Positions 33,949 to 45,398 of a DNA stretch of 64,000 bases are shown one piece after another. A model generated the notes under the pieces. That model had not been told where the DNA came from and did not search any database. It saw nothing but the letters and a program-made list of their open reading frames with translations. Numbering within the stretch: position 1 is the first letter of the stretch; every line of letters starts with the position of its first letter. Origin of the DNA: Podospora bellae-mahoneyi (Eukaryota; Ascomycota; Sordariomycetes; Sordariales; Podosporaceae); assembly GCF_035222275.1 (NCBI RefSeq), contig NC_085885.1, forward strand, positions 1,860,001 to 1,924,000, in the 5' to 3' direction. The translations under genes and the position numbers were made by a program.

Positions 33949-36900
33949 GCTAGCTGATTACCTAACAACACCATCTCCCTCCCTCCCCGGCTGTATTACA
34001 ATCCCACCCGGAACATCGGCCCCCTTCATCTTCCCCAACGCTACCCTACCGTCACACCCAGTGGCGTCTCAAGCAACTCAAAAAAAAAAGTCTGGGGTAA
34101 CCGGGCAGTCTGGGGTAAACAGGGATTATTTTTCCTCTTCTTCACTTCTTCGTCGTCATCATTTTATATGACAATTTTTTTTAACACCCCAAATTTTCAC
34201 TTTATTTCATTACTACTCAAAGCAAATGGAACGGATGGAAACGGATGGAATCGGGGCCGGATATACCACAACTTACTTTTTTATTTTTGGAAACGAGATT
34301 TGTTTGGGTTGCTTTTTTGCTTTTTTCTCTTGCACATATTTTTTTGTATAAACAATGATGATGAATGAGAAAAGAGGATGAAGCAGGAAGGTCGGTAGGG
34401 AAAAAGATCCGAAAAACCACACACGCACGCAAATCTCCTACAACAAACAAAACAGGAATTGGGAAAGTTGGAAAGGACAGGACAAGGGAGTTCTCAAATT
34501 AGGTTTTGTCTAGGCTTATACCCAATATTCCACTTTTTACAACACACTTCACCATCATGTCTTTTGACTGTTTGTTCGCCCTCTTGGGTTTAATGCGATG
34601 AAGAAACATTAAACGTGGGCAAGAACATTGAGTCAAAGGGACACATCGGGCGTTTACTCGGCCCTGTAGAAAATACCCGGAATGGCCACTCCGCTATCCC
34701 ACAACTGATTGGACTCTCACCATCATCACTATTACTTCCCTTGCCCCTCCTAGCCATTCATCTTTCCTCTCTCTCACACACACACAACTCCGTAATTCGA
34801 AGGTTATACCTATCTAGCGAATATATTCCTTCCTTCCCCGCATTCTTCTCTCATGCAACCTTGACGTCCACCATCAAAACATATCCCATCATCAAACACA
34901 CAGACCCTTCAGCGACTTGGTACAGTATCACTGTGGATATTATGGAAGCGTTCACAAAGGCTTCCAGCCAGGCCTCATCATCCAATAAAAGTCCACCGGT
35001 CTTGCACCCCGAAGCCGACATTCCAGAAAGCTTTTACACCTTGGCTACCCTTCGTGTCAGTGTCAAAGTCGCAACATCCGATGGCGACGTGACATGGCTT
35101 CCTCAACATACCAGCCATCTTGAGGCAGCATCTTGAAGATCACTACGACCACACACACTGAAAAGACTTCACTTCCGGGAACTACGCTCGTCCGTCTCCG
35201 GCTCAGCCACCCCTAGATACAATACAACCACCAAGATCATCCGCACTAGGTACTCTCAGCTGTACAGAAGACAACCTGGATGGGCCATATCTGCCGTGTC
35301 AGCAATGGGACAAGTCAGTTTCCTCTAGTCTTGGGTGCCTGTATGCTGTACATCTCTGGAAGGGAGAGGGGGATATGAGGGCCGATCCGCCAAGCATTTG
35401 GTAGATGTGGGGAGCATCGTCCTGACAGCTTCACACCACGTGGGAATCCAAAATGCTATCCGGGCAGATTTCGCCTTTTGATGTTAGGCGAAGGGTCAAG
35501 AAGGAGCAAAAGATCGACAACTCCCGCCCGTAGTCAACTCAGCCACTTTCTGGGGAAAGATCGGTCTCTATTGTCACCATCATGGTCGCCTCTGGGGACT
35601 TTTGGAAGGTATCCGGAAGGACAAAAGAGGTGATCGCCGCTTGGGCTGGTGGCAGGATCAGCCGTCAACCCGTCTGCTAGCTCAGGGGAATGTCCTGCCA
35701 TGCGGTCGGTTGTGTCCCTTGCTGTCTGCATCTGCATCTTCGAGGAAGTCGCTGATGTCGGAGACTGTCGTGCAAAAGTTGGAGTTGGTGTTGGGGCAGA
35801 TCATCGATCGACTTGGAAGAAGCAAAGGTGACTGGGGGTGAAAACGGTTTCCTGAACGGAGCCCCGCCAGGCCAAAAAAAACGGTGTTGTCTCATTGGTT
35901 GGCTGAATCTGTCGGGTGTTCGCGTCGAGGATGTTGCTGCAATCTGGAGTGACGGCCCGAAGCGCAGAGGGCCCTGCTGGATACCTCGGCCTCTCAAGCA
36001 GACTGCGCCTGTTTAACCCCCTGTGCTCAGGTACCTGAGACGTTGGACATGTCAGCCCACCCTGTTCAACGGTTTTGAGATGTGGGGTAAATGCACCCCA
36101 GGTCTTCTCCAAGCTGGGAAAAAATGAAATTTGACAGAGGTGGAGGGGGGAAATGCGGGGTTAAGCCATCGTTCCAACATTCTCATGCCTCTGGATCGCG
36201 AAAAACGCAGCGACAACCCACCTGCCTCTTCTAGCCCAGTATTGGTGAGACAGAAGCAATAGGAGACGAGGCGTATAGGGGGGCTAGCTCACCTCGTCAT
36301 CATCATCCTTGTCGAGGTATCGAATCTCGTGTGTGCAACCACTACACACCAACTGTTTCGTTGATGATCGCCCGTGCTTGTTAATACTGTCGGTAGATGG
36401 AAGCAAAATGCGGGGTATCCAACCCATGCCTGTAGATCACAGGTTCTTGGTTTTTTTTTTGTTTCTCCTCTTCTCTTTTTTTCATCGGTCCTTTAGGCCG
36501 TCATCAAAGCTTGGCCCTGACGGCATTGTCATCCGCCGACAGGCTCTCCACCCCATTGCCGGCCTCTTGATGCAACAGACCTATTAGGCTTGCAACTGTC
36601 CAACTGCACGCCCGGACCTCATCACACCAGCAGCTCGTCGACAGCACATGCCATCACCGCTTCTTGTTCATCTTCGGATGCGGTGGGGCTGGGAGGCTGG
36701 AGAACGACGGGTCTGGGGGGCAGCCACGTCGGTAGTAACAAGTTGTGGTATTCCGTACTTTGAGACCGGGGCCGTCGATGTTCTGCTCCGGGGCCGGCAT
36801 GATTTTGAAGGACCCTTGGTGGTTGTGGCAACTACCATGTACGGCTAATGTTTGGTGCATGATAAAGTCTCTGTCGTGTTGTGTCGTCTTGTCTTGTCTT

Positions 36901-39829
36901 GTCCGTCGGGCTCGTACCAAACCCCGACTCCTCTTGTCTTATTGAACTTCAGCCACAAAAAAGCTTCGTCCTGTGCCCAGAGATTGCTGGGGTGACATTG
37001 ACCAGTGGTCAAGTTAGATCGGCTCAGGGTCGCGAGTGTGCTGTCAATCGGCCAACAGGAGGGGTTTGCAGTTACGTGCACCGAAAGCAAGCAAAACACA
37101 TTCAGCCGGTGCGGACAGAAGGAAACAATTGGCGAGAGGCCGACAGGGTGCATCAAGATGTGGTAAGCTTTGGTGGTCGAGGTGAGAGGAGCCTGCAGTT
37201 GCCAGATCATGGTTCGGTCCGGAGCTGCCTACCTCAGGAGCACCTGCCATTGCAATTATGAAATCCGACGTCTGCACCTGCCTCCTGGAAAATCCCAGAA
37301 AGGAACTGGCAAGCGCGGGGGGCTGCAGGCTCACTTCTCTCTCATGTCGGTACTCGTTTCCATCATTCCAATCCACCACCGACGCCGACGCCGGCACAGC
37401 AATGCAAGCCATTGCAATCAATCTCCGGCTTCCGGACCCGCCATGCCGCATCAGGGGCCGGAGATGTGGAGACAGGGAATCCCCCAGCTATGACAAGTTT
37501 TCTGCGCACACCGAGAGCCTGTTCCGTGGCGGTGATAGGTTACCATGGATCACGAAACATGTTTCAGGGCCTTTGAATGTTATCTCTTCCGTCGTTGTTA
37601 TCTCTTTATTTCACGGCGCGAAGATCCCGCGCACAGACTTGCTGTTACTATCTCGATATATTGTCCTGTTGTGTTGGCATGTTGCTAACAAGCTCTCTAG
37701 GTGGTTGGCGTTTCATACATGCAGCGCGCGGCTGGAACGTGGTAGGGCAGCCTCCAAAGCAAAGACAGTTGGGGAGCATGACGCGGCCGGAGCAAGCCGT
37801 TGCTGTCCACTCCCAGTCGTGGGAGCGCCATCACCTGAAACGTCATCGCCGTGCATGTGGTGGCGCTCAAGTTCAGGAATCGAGGAGAGATAGCGCCAGC
37901 TCTACCGTCCCCTCCATCTGTCGGGCTCTAGATACGACAGATGGCATCTCCTCGCCAGGGATATGGAGGTTTCAGACCTGCAGCGTGCGACTCACCGTCT
38001 TGTCTTGATCTGGAAGTCTGGTCGGCGTGGACAACGCCATCGGTATGTCAGAAAATAAGCTTTGGGACCGCTGCCTTGCTAGGCGCGACAGAGACGCGCC
38101 CTTCCAGCGACTCGTCGCGGCTCTACGAGAGAGCAACAAGCAGGGGCTGGGCTTGATTGATGGACCAATACGTGATATCGTAGAGAGGGGTGATGTTGTG
38201 ATGATGATTTCAGACATTGTTTTCATTCTCTTGCCGTATCGATGTACCAGCGTCTCTGAGATGGCATGTGATGTTGCCACAAGAGGCTCTCGTTGTCGAT
38301 ACGGTTAGATAATACGAGCTGGATACTCGAGAAATACGATTAAAGAACACGAGCAGGATGTTTGAAAGCCTTGAACTGGCAGAGATGGAATTCATTCCTT
38401 GTTTTTCAGCTGCCTCTTAGTCCATACTCATTGAATTCTTTCAAAACTCGAGAGTCCAACACCAAGATCGTCGTGACTATTAAGGTCATTTTAAAGCGCC
38501 CGAGAATCTCAAAACCAATTTGTAGTTAGATTGGAGATGCTGATTCGAAGTAACTCAAGGTAGGTGGTTCCCTTTTACGTGTGTTGATTAAGTGTTGGTA
38601 AGAAGATAGGGGCAAGTGGCTCCCATATAAATACCGTTGCTACAGCACCCTGAGTCGCTTAAAAGACAAATGGCCACAGTCGAAGTGCAATTCTGTCGCC
38701 AAAATCAGAGTGTAAGTCTGTAACATTGGGTAGTACAGCATCTTATTACCGAACGGTTGCTTGTAAGACAATACTTCCCAAGATGAATAAGTTTCTGTCA
38801 ACACCATCAACAGTCCAGGCCAGATCATGATCAGTCTTTCGATTCTTCATTATCAATCGAATTTACAAACCAGATGATCATCAGGAGGACTCGGCTACCC
38901 CAGCCCCTTGCCCAAGGCATATCAATACGCCGATGGCGCCTTTTGATTTACGGCCGTGCAGCTCTGAAAATAAGGTTTGAGATCTGCGGTGCAAAGGGAC
39001 GACCGAGCAAGTGTCACTCGCACTGGGACCAATTAAGAAACTGCTATTGCTTAGTGGTCTCCAAACAGCCATGGAAAAAGCGTTTGCAGTCGGTTTGGGA
39101 CGGCTTCACGCTCCAAGACAGCTGTCAGAAACGGGTGATGGCGGCCCGCGGGGAGATTCAGCCCCATACACGGCGCGCAAACCGAGGTTGGGATGGAAGC
39201 GGAGCAAGATCGAGAATATTGGGAGTCCCGCCCAGGGGCATGGATGGGCATAGGTGGGAGATACGGTCACACAAGACACCCCATGTCTCGACATGACGCA
39301 GGGATGTCTGCTCCTCGTCCATTGCCACCAGCAAAGATGCATGCCTGTCGACAACAATTGAAGCTAATAACAGAAATCTCTCCTGCGCAATCCTTTGATT
39401 CCGAGCCTCTCACTGCATCTCTACGGCGGGATTGAAGGGGTCTCTGTGAACTCTAATGGGCGGTATCAGCTACCGGCCGTAGCACTGACTGTGTGGGTGC
39501 AAGGGAATGAGCCAGGTACACAAACATCGATTCTCTCGAAGTTCCCCTTATCCTCGGAACCCCCATCATTAACCTACATGCTGGCTCCAGTTCTCTCGCC
39601 TCACTTCATCTGGATGACGATGTCGGATCGAGGATCAGGGTCGGAGCAAGTTCCTGGCTAGGCTAAGTTTTGGATTTTATGATTTCAACACCTCTCTCAA
39701 AGATCAAGTATAACTAAGGCAGGCATTCCATGTTACTACCTCTTCATTCTCTCAAACAAACAACAAAAGTATCTATCAAGTACATACAACTCAACACTTT
39801 ACACATCGACTCAGCAACCAAGCCTCATC
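33949..39829. other. 5.9-kb region without convincing genes
   Basis: Between clr-2 and the MFS gene. The first ~600 bp are T/A-rich clr-2 3' UTR. Apart from one weak small ORF at 34942 there is no supported coding sequence. A TATA-like CATATAAATACC near 38623 has no ORF behind it. The last 70 bp are a CA-rich leader for the transporter. Confidence 0.45.
34942..35136 (+). CDS. Possible 64-aa protein (low confidence)
   Basis: ATG-initiated ORF starting MEAFTKASSQASSSNKS, preceded by a CT- and CA-rich stretch (CTCTCTCACACACACACA, then CCATCATCAAACACACAGACC) that looks like a fungal leader. It is Ser-rich at the start and has no recognised domain. It could be the first exon of a larger gene, but no following exon was found, or chance. 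Confidence 0.22.
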   Translation: MEAFTKASSQASSSNKSPPVLHPEADIPESFYTLATLRVSVKVATSDGDVTWLPQHTSHLEAAS

Positions 39830-42106
39830 ATGAAAGCCAAACCTTCAGACCCGGTGGTGACCGTCACTCCAGTGGCAATGGACTCTGAAAACGAGGCCAT
39901 CGCTGTCACCGAAACCACCATCGACTCTGCAGATGAGAAGCCCCCGGTTACCAACACCCCAGCGAACTCGGAAGCAGAGAAATATTCTTCTGTTCGCGTT
40001 GTCCAACTCATCGCGAACACACCTCCCTCTACACCCAGACCTTTCTTTGTTGAAGGTAGGCCTACCATTCCACGCACCCGCTACCTCATTCTCGTCTTTG
40101 GGTACGTCTTTATTCATGCTCCAACGTCCTCGACTTGAAACACTAATACACACCAGTCTGACATCCGGTCTCTTCCTCTCCATGCTCGATGCCTCCATTG
40201 TTGCGACCTCTCTGTTCAGCATTGCTAGTGATATGAAGAATTTTGAGCATATAAACTGGGTGGCCTTGGCCTATGGTCTCACTTATCTCGGTTTCGCTGC
40301 ACTTGTTGCCCGCGTGTCCGATGTGGTTGGCCGTGGAGATGCTTTCGTCGTTGCATTTTGTATCTTCATTGCATTCTCTCTTGGCTGTGGTTTCAGCGAG
40401 ACTATTGAGCACCTTATTATTTGTCGTGCTTTCCAAGGAGTAGGCGCCGGAGGTAAGTTACCTAGTCTCTATCCGGGCCAGTTTGATAGGTGAGGAGCTG
40501 ACGCGAGAACAGGACTTTACAGTATCAGCATGATCGTCTTGCCCGAGCTGACTCCGGACAAGAACAAGAAGTACATTGGTGCCTTTGTCGGCCTGGTGAT
40601 TGCCACTTCAGGTGTGATGGGGCCTGTCATGGGTGGGGTTTTGACTCAATATATCACTTGGAGATGGCTCTTTTGGATCAAGTATGTTGTGAAACTAGGT
40701 CCGCGATAAGATTGAGCATCTCGCTAACTTGTTTGTAGCGGCCCTATTGGTGCTGTGGCTCTCATGCTGTTTATTCCGGCTTGGCCCGCCGAGGAATATC
40801 TGCCCATTTATGAGGACCGGTCCTGGAAGGAGCTGGACTATCTTGGGTCTTTCCTTCTGTAAGTCATGCTTCCCCACACCTCTGCCGGTATTTGCTAACA
40901 TTACGAACAGTATGGCCTTCGCAGTCCTGGTTGTTTTTCCCTTCCAGAACCTATCAAGTCAAAAGTCAGAGGGCGACTTGTCCAACATGAATCCATACGC
41001 CCAGCCAACATTCATCTACCCCCTCGTCGGCGCCGCCCTTGCTCTCTTGCTGCTCATCGGCTGGCAAACATTTGCTATCCGTGGCCCTCGGAAACTCAAG
41101 TCCCTCGCCTTTGCCTTCCCCCCTTCCCTTTGCAACCGAAAGTACATCGCCACAATTTTGGTCACAGCCCTAACCGGCTTCCTTTACCTCTTGTCCGTGT
41201 ACGCATTTCCCATCCGCTTCCAAGTCGTCCACGGGAAATCATCCCTCGAAGCAGGCCTCATGCTCCTCCCTATGCTAGCCTCCTCGGCCATCGGAACTGT
41301 CACAGCCAGTCTATTCAACAACGGGTGCATAACAGGGCAGAAGAAACCTCGCTTTTTTGAGACGTTTCTCCTCGCCTGTCTGACTATGCTCATCGGCTGC
41401 GCCGTCCAGACAACACTGGGTGACACCGATGACGGGAGCATCACCGGGTTCGACGCCAAAGATGTCGGGTTGATGTCCCTCATTGGCTTTGGGTTTGGTA
41501 TGTCGGCCTGCGGAGCGACAATGTTTATCAACCTCGAAAGTCCCATCGGAGATCACGGTATGTCTTTCCCTTTTATTTCCAACCCCACACAATCGCTTAC
41601 AACCCCCCCTAGCATCCGCCCAAGGCATCATAACCCAATTCCGCATCCTAGGCGGCTCAATCGGCATTGCTGTCTCTTCCGCCATCTTGGGGGGGAAACA
41701 CCGTCCTTCAACAACCCCCGAAATGAGCTCTCTCGTCCTGGCTCACATTGTCAGCCCAACGCCAGACTTTGGCGATGATGACTGGGCCGCTATTCGCAAG
41801 GTGTATACCTCTGCGTTGAGGGAGGACATGAAAGTCTGCTGCGGGGTGTTGGCTGCGGCGGTGGTGTGCAGTCTGTTTGTTTACCGCCGGTACGGGCTCA
41901 CGACGGGGGAGATTATGGAGTTGAGGTATGAGGAGGAGCAGGATAGGAGGATTGGGCTTTTGAGGGAGGATGTGGAGCCTCATGTAAGGGTGGTGAGGGA
42001 TAAGTTGGTCAAGATTGGGGAGGAGATCTTTGAGGGGAAGCGGAGGCCTTTTCCCGGGATTAAGCGTGGGAGGACGAGGTTTGGGGAGGAGATTGAGGGA
42101 GTTTAG
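39830..42106 (+). CDS. MFS multidrug-type transporter (DHA2-like, ~14 TM)
   Basis: Proton-coupled major facilitator of the fungal drug/toxin exporter group, in the plasma membrane. Six exons (39830-40101, 40157-40452, 40513-40681, 40739-40858, 40911-41557, 41613-42106) join in phase to about 665 aa. After a ~75-residue Ser/Thr/Glu-rich cytosolic head, TM1 contains SMLDASIVATSLFSIASD, the D-x-(S/T)-I-V motif of DHA2 exporters. Motif A is ARVSDVVGRGDAF between TM2 and TM3. RAFQGVGAGG is the arginine motif of TM4, and SGVMGPVMGGVLTQYITWRW is motif C, typical of antiporters. The tail after the last TM is long and charged (KRRPFPGIKRGR). No biosynthetic cluster adjoins it, so the substrate is unknown. 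The gene has no frame defects, unlike its downstream neighbours. Confidence 0.9.
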
Positions 42107-42676
42107 GGAAAAGCAACGGGGCCGATGGAGGGTGAAGGGTAGCGGTGGGAGTTGGAGTGATGGTCGAAAGAGTGGGTGGATGGGTGGATGGGTGGAAGAG
42201 ATGAAAAGGGTTTTTTGTGTTGAGAGGACGGTGGTTCCCGATCATCGGTGAGGACATCGATCTTGATGACATTCTTTTGGGTCTTTTCTTCTTCTTTCTT
42301 TTCTCTGGTAAATTCTTGCAAATTGGATATTCAAGACTGTCAATCTACTTCTGTGAATAGTTACAAAGCCTGCAACGCGACCAAATCCGAGTTTTGTTTC
42401 GGGTTTGGATCGACCAGGTCTTGCGTGCCTAAACATTTGTCCAGGTTGACATGCGATCCTCTTGCAGCTCATCATCCAGAGGTCCTTTGACTCTACCTGT
42501 TTGGCTGAAAAGTACCCAGCTCCTGTAATGTATACCACAAAACTTTTAATGTAGCGGTCGACATCTAGACCGAGGTATCTGTAAATTCGGGAAATAAAAG
42601 CAGAGAAAGCATCTACTGTCTAAGGTATACAAAAGGTGGACCGACCAAGCCACGGCCCAGCATGCACCATGTAATG
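42107..42676. other. Intergenic between MFS gene and kinase relic
   Basis: Convergent 3' ends of the transporter (+) and the kinase relic (-). No gene seen. Confidence 0.5.
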
Positions 42677-45156
42677 TCACTTCCACCTCCGCCTCACAAA
42701 ATATCCCGCGTCGAGATCGCCTCTCTCCTTTAATTCTCTGAGCTGTTCCTCCAACTGGGAGGAGCTTTGCTTCGGGTCGATGACTAGCATTCTGTGCTGA
42801 ATCAAATCCAAGAAATCGTGGAAAAACCTTGTACATTCCGATCTTTCGCGCATGTCATCGGCGAACTGAGGGTTCTGGTTAGCCAATGTTCTTCTTCAAT
42901 GCAGCGCAGTTAACTAGGGAAAAGCCGGACGTATACCATACCTGCGCAACAGAGTCTTTCACCTCAGCCCAAACCTCCCCTGTGTCATCGTCCCTGGCTA
43001 TCCGGAAAACGGCGACGAGTGAACCCTCCCTCACCCCAACCGCGGGTCAGGTTCTGCCCGGGCCGAAACGAAACTGTCAAAATATGCCCAGCTGCCAAAA
43101 CACTAGGTGGCAAACTCGAGCAGGACACATCCAAGGGACCAAATGTCATACGCTGTGCCAATCGACACCTGTCTTTCAACAAGATGTTCTGGGGTTTCAG
43201 GTCCCCATGTTGACAGACCAGCGTTCTCGGGCCAGGATCGCTCATGTTTTGATGAATATCCAATTCACTACAAAACAGAGACCTTCTGACAAGCTTTGCT
43301 CATTCTTCAAAGCCGTCAGAAGAAGATTTTGAGCTCTGGTGGACTTGTCTTAGTGCTGATGCGAGGCCGTGGCATTGCTGAGCTAGCCACCTTGCCGTAC
43401 CCTCGTCATTGTGGGCTTGTGACTTGTTTCCTGCTTTCCAGTATTGGAGAAGGTCACAGTCGGTCAGCGGGAAGAGAAAATGGAATTTCGTCATACTCGT
43501 ACGTGAACAATAGGGTGATGATATGTGGGTGCGGCTTTTTGTTCATGGCTTTGTGAATGCCGACCTCCTTGTCGAACTTCTATCTGTCCGAGTCGGCGGA
43601 GTGAAGTGTTTTGACTGAGAAGTAATCGGGTTGAGTTGTGTTCTACGAGAACGGATGTGAGTTGTGTGGAGAAGCTTTAGTTGAAGGTCATGTGGTCTGG
43701 CGTACCTTTCGGTCTCCCTCCTGGCCGACAGGCTTTGTCGTATCTATCTCCTCTGCCATCTGCTTTTCCCCTGTCTCCGCCCCCTTCTTTCCATTCGAAG
43801 CAAATTCCTTGAACCCATGATGGGTCATGATGAAATTTAACTTGCTCAACCTTGCCAGAGCCCCCCCTCCTTCCTACGGGCTCCAGCTCGAGGAATGGCA
43901 AGATAGTATGGCGCTGAAGAATGTAGTGTGTGATTTTTTTAGGCGTATTGCGGGCGAAGTATGGCGAAAGGACTGTCCATTGCCAGGACTCGAAGTTTCT
44001 CTTGTCTTGTTTACTCCAAGATTTGAAGCAGCGCAGTCGAGTGTCGGGTTTATCCTTCACACGTAGCTCAAAGCGCTTCGAAACGGTGTGAATGACCGGA
44101 GGGAGGGCATAATCAGAGACCCCTTCGTCGGTAAATGCTTGGACCTTGTCTATTTTCTCCCCACACAACAAGGTGATGGCGACGATCTTTCGATATGTCA
44201 CTTTAGGTTCCTTCTTCGTGTTGTTTGTTTCTTCTGGAACAACTCCGCAGACTTGTGAAGCGGTGATGCGTACTCGTTTCTTGAGGGAATCGCTGGTCAA
44301 GGGCCAGAAGTCCAAAAACTTTTTTGAAAGCGTCTTCGGATTGATCGATTCATGGATTCTCGTAGCTCTTGGCCAATGACGGCTACCTTGATGAGCTCGT
44401 CAAGCTGAGACCTTGGTACAAACCCCTGAGTTTCCACCTTGTGATATTCGGGTTTCACGACAGCCCTGTGTATCTGAGATTGCAGACTTGTTGAGGTTAA
44501 CTCGGAACTGGCACTGGATGCTTCTGACTTGGAAGAGTTTTCTGTGTCTCTGCGTCTTGAATACATTCCATGATCAAGATCCGTGATGACGGTGACGCTG
44601 GGCTCAATCAAGGCAGCGGGGGACCTTGGGATATCTCCCTGCGTAAGGTCTGAGCATACAATGTTGGCTTTATCTACAGGAAGCAGACGCTGTCTTGTGT
44701 TATGTTGAAGTTTCAAATGGCCGTTTGTACTTTTGTTGGACTAGAGTGTACTTTTAGCAATAATACCTTGAATCGATACCTAGCTCACTAGGTAAATCAA
44801 ATAAAAATCGAAGATGACGGGCTTACGATAATATCAGCTCCAATACTGAAAACCTCCTCGTCCGCTTCGTCAGTACCAGCAAGTGTCGCGGTTCCATCCT
44901 GATCATTTTGGGTCAACCCAAGCAGAGCCTCGGGGAGATGTGCAAGACTGCCTCCAGATAACATGGAGGGGCAATTTGGCGTAACAGAACTATCGTTAGG
45001 CGTCGAAGGTCTCGGGCTGTGATCAAGTTCGCCTACCGCCTCTATATGGGCAATATCACTCGCCTTTGTGGATAATTCCACCAGCACTAATGGTTGACTA
45101 GGGTGGTTGAGGCAGCAGAGGCTTCCCCGCTGGTGTGACGATGATAAGAATGACAA
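42677..45156 (-). pseudogene. Degraded fungal protein kinase
   Basis: Minus-strand relic of the Sordariales kinase family. Its long N-terminal region (SQLDELIKVAVIGQELRES) leads to a degenerate glycine loop (GRRGGSGKVEQVKF), the VAIK lysine (YFSVKTLHSADSDR), HGDLKPQNIL at about 43195-43225, IWSLGCVLLEFAT and a C-terminal FVRRRWK. In-phase introns are visible at 44741-44826 and 42888-42953. The defects are a frame break at an A6 run (about 44319-44326), a +1 break near 43820, TAG at 43580-43582 after SADSDR, a break near 43480, and frame loss near 43310. The catalytic loop also joins directly to the GTAYDIWSLG segment near 43168, so the DFG-to-APE activation segment is missing. The N-terminus is uncertain: the open frame before 45156 lacks a clear ATG. 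It is divergent from the kinase-HET gene. Confidence 0.75.
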
Positions 45157-45398
45157 CAGCGCCGGTGAGGAACTCTGAAATATGTGGCATGTTTGCCTCT
45201 GGGGGCTCCTCCTCGCCCCACAAATCGGTTTTGATAGGAATAGATTTTTGCTCTCTGGAGCTGTTTGTTAGAGTATCTCTGAATATCATCAAATTTTACA
45301 CATCGCTGCGGACGCCCGACACGATAGCGGCTGCTCCTTAGTCAGTTGACCTTAATCACTATTATCATCACTATATCAAACTGAGTCCTGATCACATC
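45157..45398. promoter_or_regulatory. Divergent space between the two kinase genes
   Basis: About 240 bp, including the uncertain N-terminus of the minus-strand kinase (a candidate ATG ORF at 45098-45292) and the leader of the plus-strand kinase-HET gene (CACTATTATCATCACTATATC). No motif was assigned. Confidence 0.35.

Noticed and set aside
44316-44330. Programmed -1 frameshift at the A6 run in the minus-strand kinase
   Set aside because: The zero-frame codons do not form a classic X-XXY-YYZ heptamer, and the same gene has a nonsense codon and a deletion, so decay explains it better.
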